Of a DNA stretch of 40,534 nt, positions 1 through 7,392 are shown one piece after another. Source of the DNA: an uncultured Cryomorphaceae bacterium (GTDB lineage: Bacteria; Bacteroidota; Bacteroidia; Flavobacteriales; Schleiferiaceae); NCBI GenBank assembly GCA_905182675.1, contig CAJJCK010000085.1, positions 1 to 40,534 of the forward strand. Direction: 5' to 3'. Numbering within the stretch: position 1 is the first letter of the stretch; each line of letters opens with the position of its first letter. The notes under the pieces are model-generated. The model saw only the letters and a program-made list of their open reading frames with translations, ran no database searches and was not told the DNA's origin. Both the position numbers and the translations under genes were made by a program.

Positions 1-2379
1 GCTCCTACTTTTGGCGCAGACGATGCCAAAGTTGCTGCAGAAGCAGGCGTTCCTCCACTTTTAGTAGAAGACGAGAATGGAAATCTTGTACCGTTAGTAG
101 ATCTTCGCGGAAAATTCCGTTCTGAACTTAAGGACGAAATGTTTGGTTTCGGAGAAGAATACATCAAAGCTGAATATCTGACAGAGGAGGAAAAATCCAT
201 CGAATTTGAACTTCAGAAAGAACGGTTGCAATCTATAATACCAGACCTTAAAGCTTATTTAAGCGTTGATGAGCGTATCGCTTTAAAGCTAAAGCTGGAA
301 AACAAAGCCTTTAAAATTGAGAAATACGAGCACAGCTATCCACATTGTTGGAGAACAGATAAGCCTGTATTGTATTACCCATTAGATAGCTGGTTTATTA
401 AGTCTACGGCAAAGAAAGACCGTATGATCGCTTTGAACAAAACCATCAACTGGAAGCCTGCTTCAACCGGAAGCGGAAGATTCGGGAATTGGCTAGAGAA
501 CTTGAATGACTGGAACCTCAGCCGTTCACGTTTCTGGGGTGTTCCACTGCCCATCTGGAGCAATGAAGAAGGTGATGAACGCTTGTGTATAGGGAGTGTC
601 GCCCAGCTTCAAGCCGAGATTGAAAAATCAGTTGCAGCTGGAATTATGGCCCATAATCCCATCGCAAGCTTTACTCCTGGAGACATGAGTAAAGAAAACT
701 ACGCAGAGATTGACCTCCACCGTCATTTAATGGATAAAGTCGTGTTGGTTAGTCCTAGTGGTAAACCGATGAATCGAGAGAGCGATCTTATTGATGTTTG
801 GTTCGACAGTGGCGCCATGCCTTATGCGCAATGGCATTACCCTTTTGAAAATAAAGAAAAAGTAGAACAAGAAGGCGCCTATCCTGCTGATTTCATAGCT
901 GAAGGTGTAGATCAAACTCGTGGGTGGTTCTTTACATTACACGCTATATCCTCGATGGTTTTTGATAAGGTGGCCTTTAAAAATGTCATCTCTAACGGCC
1001 TGGTTTTAGACAAGAAAGGGCAAAAGATGTCCAAAAGACTTGGCAATGCTGTTGATCCATTTACAACCATGGATCAATATGGTGCTGATGTTTTAAGATG
1101 GTACTTGCTCACCAATGCCTCTCCTTGGGACAACCTTAGGTTCGATATGGATGGATTGGACGAGGTTCGACGTAAATTCTTTGGAACACTACACAATACT
1201 TACGCCTTTTTTGCCTTGTATGCCAACGTGGATGGCTTCAAATATGAAGAAGACGAAATAGCCCTTGATCAGCGTCCTGAAATGGACCAATGGATTCTGT
1301 CAGAACTCCATACGCTCATTGCTCAAGTAGAGGATGGAATGGAGTCATTCGAACCTACCCGAGCCTTTCGCCCAGTACAAGAATTTACCACAGAAAAACT
1401 CTCGAACTGGTATGTAAGACTTGGCCGCCGCAGATTCTGGAAGGGTGACTACGCTCAAGATAAAATTTCCGCCTATCAAACGCTGTGGACCTGCCTTGAA
1501 ACATTGAGTAGACTCATGGCTCCACTTGCCCCTTTCTATGGTGACCAATTATACTCCGATCTATACGACGGGGTGACTGTAAAAGGGAAAGGCAGCGTGC
1601 ACCTCACTGATTTTCCAGTGAGTGACGCATCATTCATCAATACCGATCTAGAGGTGAAGATCAACACCGCCAGAAAGCTTACCTCACTGGTGCTTTCAAT
1701 CCGAAAAAAGGAAACCTTAAAAGTGCGACAACCACTCTCTAGAATTCTAGTCCCCGTGCTAAACGCAAAGGATGGCGAAATATTAGAAAGCATAAAAGAC
1801 CTCCTTCTTGCGGAGGTTAACGTAAAGGAACTTGAAATTATTTCCCCAAATTCTGGAGTCTTTGTAAAAAAGGTACGTCCTAATTTCAAAGCTCTGGGGC
1901 CAAAAGTAGGCCGTCACATGAAAGTCGTCAAAACCTTCGTGGAATCTATGGATGCTGCAGCTATAGATTTATTTGAAACAAAAGGGATGTTATCCTTTGA
2001 AGATCAGGGACAGGTCATTACCATTGATCTCGGAGACTGCGAAATCGTGACGGAAGATATTCCTGGAATGCTTGTGGCCACAAATGATGGACTTACGGTT
2101 GCACTAGACGCTGAACTGACAGAAGAACTAAGGAACGAGGGTCTCGCAAGGGAATTAGTCAATCGCCTTCAGAGCTTACGAAAGTCATCGGGCTTGGATG
2201 TTGTTGATCGTATTAACGTCATACTGTCCGCAAATGAGGCGTTTGCCTCAAGGCTAGAAAGTTTCATCCCATATGTTGCTGATGAAGTTTTAGCTCATGA
2301 CATTTTCTTTGGTGAGACCACGGAAAATGAAACGGATGTCGAAGGGCAACTCATTTACATTTCAATTTCGCGAATTTGA
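1..2379 (+). CDS. ileS: Isoleucine--tRNA ligase, C-terminal two thirds (5' end outside window)
   Basis: Class I aminoacyl-tRNA synthetase that charges tRNA-Ile in the cytoplasm. The frame is open from base 1, so the gene begins upstream of the window; the first in-frame ATG (139) is internal. About 792 residues are visible. Family motifs include the WFDSG segment near 799-813, the KMSKR ATP-binding loop at 1024-1038 and the 'FIKST' editing/Rossmann region near 391-405. These are followed by the helical anticodon-binding domain and a C-terminal extension ending at 2379. There is no C-terminal cysteine zinc finger, which fits the long type of IleS found in Bacteroidota. A DksA-like gene follows 45 bases later on the same strand and lspA after that, so the three probably share a transcript. 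Identity is secure; only the N-terminus is missing. Confidence 0.97.
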   Translation, partial: APTFGADDAKVAAEAGVPPLLVEDENGNLVPLVDLRGKFRSELKDEMFGFGEEYIKAEYLTEEEKSIEFELQKERLQSIIPDLKAYLSVDERIALKLKLENKAFKIEKYEHSYPHCWRTDKPVLYYPLDSWFIKSTAKKDRMIALNKTINWKPASTGSGRFGNWLENLNDWNLSRSRFWGVPLPIWSNEEGDERLCIGSVAQLQAEIEKSVAAGIMAHNPIASFTPGDMSKENYAEIDLHRHLMDKVVLVSPSGKPMNRESDLIDVWFDSGAMPYAQWHYPFENKEKVEQEGAYPADFIAEGVDQTRGWFFTLHAISSMVFDKVAFKNVISNGLVLDKKGQKMSKRLGNAVDPFTTMDQYGADVLRWYLLTNASPWDNLRFDMDGLDEVRRKFFGTLHNTYAFFALYANVDGFKYEEDEIALDQRPEMDQWILSELHTLIAQVEDGMESFEPTRAFRPVQEFTTEKLSNWYVRLGRRRFWKGDYAQDKISAYQTLWTCLETLSRLMAPLAPFYGDQLYSDLYDGVTVKGKGSVHLTDFPVSDASFINTDLEVKINTARKLTSLVLSIRKKETLKVRQPLSRILVPVLNAKDGEILESIKDLLLAEVNVKELEIISPNSGVFVKKVRPNFKALGPKVGRHMKVVKTFVESMDAAAIDLFETKGMLSFEDQGQVITIDLGDCEIVTEDIPGMLVATNDGLTVALDAELTEELRNEGLARELVNRLQSLRKSSGLDVVDRINVILSANEAFASRLESFIPYVADEVLAHDIFFGETTENETDVEGQLIYISISRI

Positions 2380-2424
2380 TTACATTCGCAAATGCCTAAC
2401 CTCTATGGGTTAAAAAAAAACACG

Positions 2425-2808
2425 ATGAACGAGCAGGAAAAAAGCCGCTTTAACGACAAAGAACTCAACGAGTTTAAAGTTATTATTGTTAAAAAAATAG
2501 AAAAAGCTGAGGAAGACCTTTCCCTATTACGTGAGCAATTTGCCAACGATCAAAACAACGGAACAGATGATACTTCTCCTCAGTTCAAGTCTTTTGAAGA
2601 AGGTTCTTCTGTGATGAGTAAGGAGCGTAATTCGCAGCTTGCCTCACGTCAAGAAAAATTCATTCGTGACCTAAAGAGTGCCTTGGTTAGAATTGAAAAC
2701 AAAACGTACGGAATCTGCAGAGACACGGGTAAGCTCATTGATGTTGAACGCCTCAAATTAGTACCTCACGCCACCTTAAGTATGGAGGCAAAACTCAAAC
2801 AGCGTTGA
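2425..2808 (+). CDS. DksA/TraR-family regulator lacking the zinc-finger cysteines
   Basis: 127-residue protein of the TraR/DksA family, whose members bind the RNA polymerase secondary channel. I prefer the ATG at 2425 (MNEQEKSRF) over the in-frame ATG at 2392, because homologues start close to this point and the upstream residues look non-coding. The N-terminal half is charged and helical, consistent with the coiled coil. The C-terminal segment keeps the family layout (YGICRDTGKLI...RL..VPHATLS), but only one cysteine of the canonical four remains, so a C4 zinc finger cannot form. Bacteroidota homologues commonly show this. Its stop overlaps the lspA start, which implies translational coupling. 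The family call is firm; the regulatory target is unknown. Confidence 0.88.
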   Translation: MNEQEKSRFNDKELNEFKVIIVKKIEKAEEDLSLLREQFANDQNNGTDDTSPQFKSFEEGSSVMSKERNSQLASRQEKFIRDLKSALVRIENKTYGICRDTGKLIDVERLKLVPHATLSMEAKLKQR

Positions 2809-3392
2809 GGAAAGCTGTCTTTATAATACTTGGAACACTTCTATTAGATCAAGTACTAAAGCTTTGGGTAAAAAGCACCATGTATCTTGGTCAAAGCCAT
2901 GAAATAACTTCTTGGTTTTTCATCCATTTTACGGAGAATCCTGGCATGGCATTTGGCCTTCAACTGGGTGGTGTCGCTGGAAAACTTGCGTTGACCATCT
3001 TTAGAATTATTGCCATCATGGGCATTATTTACTGGCTGCGTATTACTTTAAAAAAAGGCACAACTAATGTGGCGATTTGGGGCATCAGTTTAATTTTAGC
3101 TGGTGCTATTGGAAATGTTTTAGACAGTCTTTATTACGGTGTAATTTTTTCCGACTCCCTAGGTCGAGTAGCTGAATTTATGCCTGAATCCGGTGGATAT
3201 GCGCCCGTATTGCAAGGGAAAGTAGTAGACATGTTCTACTTCCCGCTATACTCTGGTGAATTACCTCATTGGATTCCAGTTTGGGGTGGAGACTATTTTA
3301 CTTTTTTCAGGCCCATATTTAATCTTGCTGACTTTGCCATCTCAACAGGTGTTGGGTTATTATTTCTGTTTCAACGAAGCGTTTTTAAGTAA
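2805..3392 (+). CDS. lspA: Lipoprotein signal peptidase (signal peptidase II)
   Basis: Inner-membrane aspartic protease that removes the signal peptide of prolipoproteins after lipidation. The 195-residue product has four hydrophobic segments (about residues 3-20, 60-79, 89-105 and 170-190). The two catalytic aspartates are visible in GNVLDS (D107) and FNLADFAI (D176); the N-terminal DQxLK motif is at 15-19. The start is TTG at 2805, overlapping the previous stop by four bases. The next ATG (2880) would remove the first membrane segment, so TTG is preferred. The protein is slightly long because of an insertion of about 30 residues between the two active-site motifs, as in other Bacteroidota LspA proteins. 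Confidence 0.95.
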   Translation: MRKAVFIILGTLLLDQVLKLWVKSTMYLGQSHEITSWFFIHFTENPGMAFGLQLGGVAGKLALTIFRIIAIMGIIYWLRITLKKGTTNVAIWGISLILAGAIGNVLDSLYYGVIFSDSLGRVAEFMPESGGYAPVLQGKVVDMFYFPLYSGELPHWIPVWGGDYFTFFRPIFNLADFAISTGVGLLFLFQRSVFK

Positions 3393-3544
3393 TCGCTGGA
3401 ACGATTCGTGGATTTCCTTTTGAGCGTAGGCTAACTAGACATCTACCTGTTCCATACCTCACACTGTTTATTCCAAACGATCAACCCAGTAAGAATAACG
3501 CTTTCCTAAAAACACTAGACGCGTCACGAAGGATGTTTTTGGTC

Positions 3545-3573
3545 TTGTACATTACATTCAATCTCTATATTTT
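3545..3573 (+). promoter_or_regulatory. Candidate promoter for the Bat operon
   Basis: TTG at 3545-3547 and TATATTTT at 3566-3573 are separated by 18 bases. This approximates the Bacteroidota pattern TTTG-N19-TAnnTTTG, with one mismatch in the -7 box. It lies 66 bases before the moxR ATG. The gap 3393-3638 holds nothing else I can support. The call is weak because the match is imperfect. Confidence 0.3.
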
Positions 3574-3638
3574 TAACCCTCTTTTAACGGCTTATCACAA
3601 GCAGTTTGTTTTCTTTTGCTACACAAAATACATCTAAC

Positions 3639-4634
3639 ATGGAAAGTGCCCCAGACATCATTGCTCTTAACGACGAAATAAAAAACGAAAGCGCCTTTAT
3701 CGACCTCATTAAAAACGAGCTTCAAAAAGTCATCGTAGGTCAAAAAGGGATGGTCGAAGGACTACTTATTGGACTTTTGGCAGATGGGCACATCTTACTA
3801 GAAGGTGTACCTGGATTAGCCAAAACACTTGCGATAAACAGTTTAAGCAAAACCATAGGGGGCTCCTTTTCTAGAGTCCAATTCACTCCGGACCTTTTAC
3901 CGTCAGATGTTGTAGGTACTCAGATTTATAACATGAGTGACCACAAGTTCGAGACCAAAAAAGGACCTATTTTCAGTAATTTCGTGCTCGCTGATGAAAT
4001 CAATCGTGCTCCAGCGAAGGTGCAAAGTGCTTTGCTTGAGGCGATGCAGGAGCGTCAAGTAACTTTAGGTGACGAAAGCTTTCCTTTGCCCGTGCCATTT
4101 CTCGTGATGGCCACGCAAAACCCTATTGAGCAGGAAGGAACATACCCGCTTCCTGAAGCTCAAATGGATCGTTTTTTACTCAAAATTACCCTAGGTTACC
4201 CTCAGAAAGAGGAGGAACGTACCATCATGCGCAAACAGATGACAGGTGCTTTTGAGAAGCTAAATGCCGTCGTAGGTTTAGAACAAATCCTCAAGGCACG
4301 AAATGCAGTTGAGCGTATTTATATGGACGAAAAAATAGAGTCCTACATTTTAGACATCGTATTTGCTACTCGCCAGCCTGAAGATTATAACATTTCAGGT
4401 CTTCGCAATAAAATTAGCTTCGGAGCATCCCCTCGAGGTTCTATCGCGCTGGCCAAGGCAGCTAAATGTCATGCCTTTTTACGCCATCGCGGTTTTGTTA
4501 CACCGGAAGATGTCCGTGCCATAGCACCTGCCGTATTGCGCCATAGAATTGGGTTAACCTATGAGGCTGAGGCGGAAGAAATTACTTCTGAGACTATTAT
4601 TACTGAGATCCTTAACACCTTAATGGTTCCTTAA
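3639..4634 (+). CDS. MoxR-family AAA+ ATPase of the Bat operon
   Basis: 331-residue cytoplasmic AAA+ ATPase of the MoxR/RavA group. These act as chaperones, often with von Willebrand A (vWA) partner proteins. Walker A is GVPGLAKT (residues 56-63), Walker B is FVLADE (115-120), sensor 1 is ATQNP (158-162), and an arginine-rich lid follows. An in-frame TTG at 3606 would add 11 residues, but the ATG at 3639 matches the usual family start. The gene opens a tight operon with DUF58, BatA, BatB-C, BatD and BatE. In this context the ATPase is expected to act on the metal-binding vWA domains of those proteins. The client and the process are inferred. Confidence 0.95.
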   Translation: MESAPDIIALNDEIKNESAFIDLIKNELQKVIVGQKGMVEGLLIGLLADGHILLEGVPGLAKTLAINSLSKTIGGSFSRVQFTPDLLPSDVVGTQIYNMSDHKFETKKGPIFSNFVLADEINRAPAKVQSALLEAMQERQVTLGDESFPLPVPFLVMATQNPIEQEGTYPLPEAQMDRFLLKITLGYPQKEEERTIMRKQMTGAFEKLNAVVGLEQILKARNAVERIYMDEKIESYILDIVFATRQPEDYNISGLRNKISFGASPRGSIALAKAAKCHAFLRHRGFVTPEDVRAIAPAVLRHRIGLTYEAEAEEITSETIITEILNTLMVP

Positions 4635-4642
4635 TTTTCCCT

Positions 4643-5512
4643 GTGGACGCAATAGAACTTCTTAAAAAAGTAAGGCGGATTGAAATAAAAACCCGCAGAT
4701 TGAGTGACCAACTTTTCTCTGGTGAGTATCACAGCTCATTCAAAGGAAGGGGCATGAGCTTTGCAGAGGTGCGTCCATACCAAAGTGGTGATGAAGTTAG
4801 AAGCATAGACTGGAATGTTACCGCGCGAAAACGCACTCCTTACATCAAGGTTTTTGAGGAGGAGCGAGAGCTTACTCTATTTCTCATTCTAGACATCAGT
4901 GCCTCTACAAACTTTGGGACAAAGCACCGTACAAAACAAGACCTTCAAATAGAAATTGCTGCCACCTTGGCGTTTAGCGCCCTAGGTAATAATGATAAAA
5001 TTGGTCTTATTCTTTTCGCTGGAGAAGTTGAGAAAGTAATTCCTCCAAAAAAAGGTAAGAAACATGTGATGCGCATCATCAAGACTATTCTTGAATGGGA
5101 AACATCTACAGAAGGAACTAATATCGAGGGGGCCTTAGAACATCTTCTTAAAATTCAGAAAAGACACAGTAATGTCTTTTTAATGAGTGACTTTTTAGGA
5201 GATCAACCAGATAGAAATTTCCGAATTGCCGCTAAACGATACGATCTTTGTGCCATCAGTACGTTTGACCAAAAAGAGATGGCCTTGCCTAATGTGGGGC
5301 TAATTCCCTTAAAAGATTCGGAATCCGGTGCTGTACAATGGGTAAATAGTCGTGGTAAGGAGTTCGCTAAACATCTTTTAAAGCGCCACTTGGAAACACA
5401 AAAAGCCATTTCTGAGCTCTCTAAACGTTCTGGGTCAGGGTACCTAAAACTTGACAAAGACCAAGATTTCGTTCCTCCGCTATTGAACTATTTAAAGTCT
5501 AAAAGCAGGTAG
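4643..5512 (+). CDS. DUF58 domain protein (vWA-like), Bat operon
   Basis: 289-residue protein starting at GTG 4643, eight bases after the moxR stop; no nearby ATG keeps the N-terminus. The DUF58 signature RPYQSGDEVRSIDWNVTAR is at residues 44-62. A vWA-like metal-site motif DISAS is at 84-88, and later segments fit the Rossmann-like vWA core. There is no signal peptide or membrane segment, so it is probably cytoplasmic. DUF58 proteins are almost always encoded next to a MoxR ATPase, as here, and are thought to be its partner. The biochemical role is unknown. The stop is followed after one base by the next ATG. Confidence 0.93.
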   Translation: MDAIELLKKVRRIEIKTRRLSDQLFSGEYHSSFKGRGMSFAEVRPYQSGDEVRSIDWNVTARKRTPYIKVFEEERELTLFLILDISASTNFGTKHRTKQDLQIEIAATLAFSALGNNDKIGLILFAGEVEKVIPPKKGKKHVMRIIKTILEWETSTEGTNIEGALEHLLKIQKRHSNVFLMSDFLGDQPDRNFRIAAKRYDLCAISTFDQKEMALPNVGLIPLKDSESGAVQWVNSRGKEFAKHLLKRHLETQKAISELSKRSGSGYLKLDKDQDFVPPLLNYLKSKSR

Positions 5513-5513
5513 T

Positions 5514-6407
5514 ATGAAAAAGTTTCTAACCCTTTTACTGCTTTTACTAAACTACTTTGTAGCCAATGCACAAATTTCTGAGGAAGATCCTAAAGTAATA
5601 TGGGCACAAGCGGATACCTCACAGCAAGTTTTAGGTGCACAAGTGAGCATAACAGTAGAATATAGATCCGAGTCCTTATTAATTGAACCTACCGATTCTA
5701 TTTCCGGAGCACTCCTGTTAGAGGGTTCTAATGACACTACAGAGACGCATATTGTTTCTACGCGCACGTACCTACTTTTAGATACCGGTACCGTTGTGTT
5801 CCCACCATGGAAAGTTGATTGGAATGGTCATCGATATGCTACATCTATTATCTATATCAACGTTTCTTTATCACCTTTGAATGAAGACATTCAAAGGGAA
5901 GAGAATAGGGCATTAAAGACCGTAGGATTTAACTTGTGGTGGTGGATTAAACATTATTGGCTATACCTCACCGCAGTACTGGTTTCCATTGTCGCCATTA
6001 TCATCCTTCTACGTAACTATCGTAAGCGCAGTATTAAAGAACTTGTTATACCGGAAATTCCTCGTGATTTATTCGCCGAAGCCATTGCGGGATTGGCCAA
6101 ATTACGGAAGGAAAAAAGTTGGGAGGTAGACGCAAAAGGATACTATGTGAAACTTGGTGATTTAGTCCGGATTTACCTAGGCGCTCAAACGGGTCTTCCG
6201 CTGGCCGAACAAACAACCAACGACAGTATGGATATGCTAAAGAACAAGTGGACAGACGCACAACTTCAAGCATACCAGTATATTCTTACTAGAGCGGATT
6301 ATGTCAAGTTTGCCAAAGGAAGGGTTGATGTATCGGAACATCTAGAGGCCTTAGACCAAGCTGAATCATTGATATTAGAATTTAAACCTGCCGCTCATGA
6401 TTCCTGA
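5514..6407 (+). CDS. Membrane-anchored Bat-operon protein of unknown function
   Basis: 297 residues. The N-terminus is a clear signal peptide (about 1-20, ending VANAQ). A periplasmic beta-rich domain of about 110 residues follows, then a single membrane helix (about 148-167) with a basic stop-transfer sequence, and a cytoplasmic helical domain of about 120 residues. This layout resembles a shortened BatD. Proteins of this type occupy the same slot between DUF58 and BatA in many Bacteroidota Bat operons. The gene starts one base after the DUF58 stop and its 3' end overlaps batA by 11 bases, so the genes are translationally coupled. I do not recognise an enzymatic motif; a scaffolding role across the membrane is inferred. 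Confidence 0.8.
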   Translation: MKKFLTLLLLLLNYFVANAQISEEDPKVIWAQADTSQQVLGAQVSITVEYRSESLLIEPTDSISGALLLEGSNDTTETHIVSTRTYLLLDTGTVVFPPWKVDWNGHRYATSIIYINVSLSPLNEDIQREENRALKTVGFNLWWWIKHYWLYLTAVLVSIVAIIILLRNYRKRSIKELVIPEIPRDLFAEAIAGLAKLRKEKSWEVDAKGYYVKLGDLVRIYLGAQTGLPLAEQTTNDSMDMLKNKWTDAQLQAYQYILTRADYVKFAKGRVDVSEHLEALDQAESLILEFKPAAHDS

Positions 6408-7392
6408 TTGGACCTTTGATCAGCCTCTGTGGTTGCTTGGGTGGGTTCTTATTCCACTCGCGGGGATAGCTTTTGCCGTACTCAAGAAAAGTCGGTTTAA
6501 CGCCTATATATTTTCCAATACCTCATCATTATCTCGTAGTGTTTTAGGAAGGTTAAGAACCAACACCTCCTTACTTTCATGGCTTGCATTAGGATGTATT
6601 TGCATTGCACTAGCAAGACCCCAAACCTCCGAAATCATCCAACAACCCAGTCAAAATTTAGGTATCGACATGATGATGGCATTAGACATTAGTGCCTCAA
6701 TGATGTCTAAAGATCTTAAGCCCAATAGATTAGAGGCACTTAAAGAAGTGGCTACAAATTTTGTAACGGAACGAGGGATGGACCGAATGGGCTTAGTTAT
6801 TTACGCTGGGGAAGCCTACAGCCCTGTTCCACTGACTACAGATCACAGCTTGCTTAATGAGCAAATTAGAAGCTTACAATATGATTTGCTCGAAGGGGGG
6901 ACTGCTATTGGAATGGGCCTGAGTTCAGCTGCGAACAGATTAGCGAATAGCGAGGCAAAAAGTAAGGTGGTCATCTTACTGACTGATGGAGAAAACAACA
7001 CCGGTATGGTCGATCCAATTCAAGCTTCTGAATTGTGCCAAAGCCTAGGTATCAAAGTCTATACGATCGGATTGGGGACCAATGGTGTTGCACCCACGCC
7101 TGTTGCAATGGGAGCTAACGGTAAGCTCATTTATAGCCCTCGGCAGGTGAGTATTGACGAAGAACTGCTAAGACGAATAGCTACAAATACTGGAGGAAAA
7201 TACTTTAGAGCGACAGATAAAGAAAGTCTCATACAGATTTATGACATCATCGACGGTCTCGAGAAAAGTGAAATTGAAGGATTTCAGTTTTATAGATATA
7301 CAGAACATTATGCGGTATTTGTATGGCTCGCAATGGGCCTTATTATGTTGGAATTACTGTTAAATTTTGTTCTTTTAAAAACTGCTTTTTGA
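6397..7392 (+). CDS. batA: BatA: membrane-anchored von Willebrand factor A protein
   Basis: 331-residue inner-membrane vWA protein of the Bacteroides aerotolerance family. Two N-terminal hydrophobic segments (about 12-29 and 57-73) precede the vWA domain, and one C-terminal helix (about 306-328) closes it. The metal-ion-dependent adhesion site is intact: DISAS at 97-101, a threonine in the GGTAIG loop, and LLTDGENN. Overlap with the preceding gene (11 bases) and the TGATG junction with the next gene show coupled translation. Bat proteins are linked to oxidative or envelope stress tolerance in Bacteroidota, but the molecular mechanism is not established. Confidence 0.94.
   Translation: MIPDWTFDQPLWLLGWVLIPLAGIAFAVLKKSRFNAYIFSNTSSLSRSVLGRLRTNTSLLSWLALGCICIALARPQTSEIIQQPSQNLGIDMMMALDISASMMSKDLKPNRLEALKEVATNFVTERGMDRMGLVIYAGEAYSPVPLTTDHSLLNEQIRSLQYDLLEGGTAIGMGLSSAANRLANSEAKSKVVILLTDGENNTGMVDPIQASELCQSLGIKVYTIGLGTNGVAPTPVAMGANGKLIYSPRQVSIDEELLRRIATNTGGKYFRATDKESLIQIYDIIDGLEKSEIEGFQFYRYTEHYAVFVWLAMGLIMLELLLNFVLLKTAF

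Noticed and set aside
3391-3406. AATCG/CGATT hairpin after lspA as a terminator
   Set aside because: Only a five-base stem, and the following T-rich stretch is interrupted and too far away.
7323-7391. Longer start for batB at ATG 7323
   Set aside because: The extra 23 residues lie wholly inside batA in another frame. The TGATG junction at 7390-7394 gives a normal start with typical BatB N-terminal residues.
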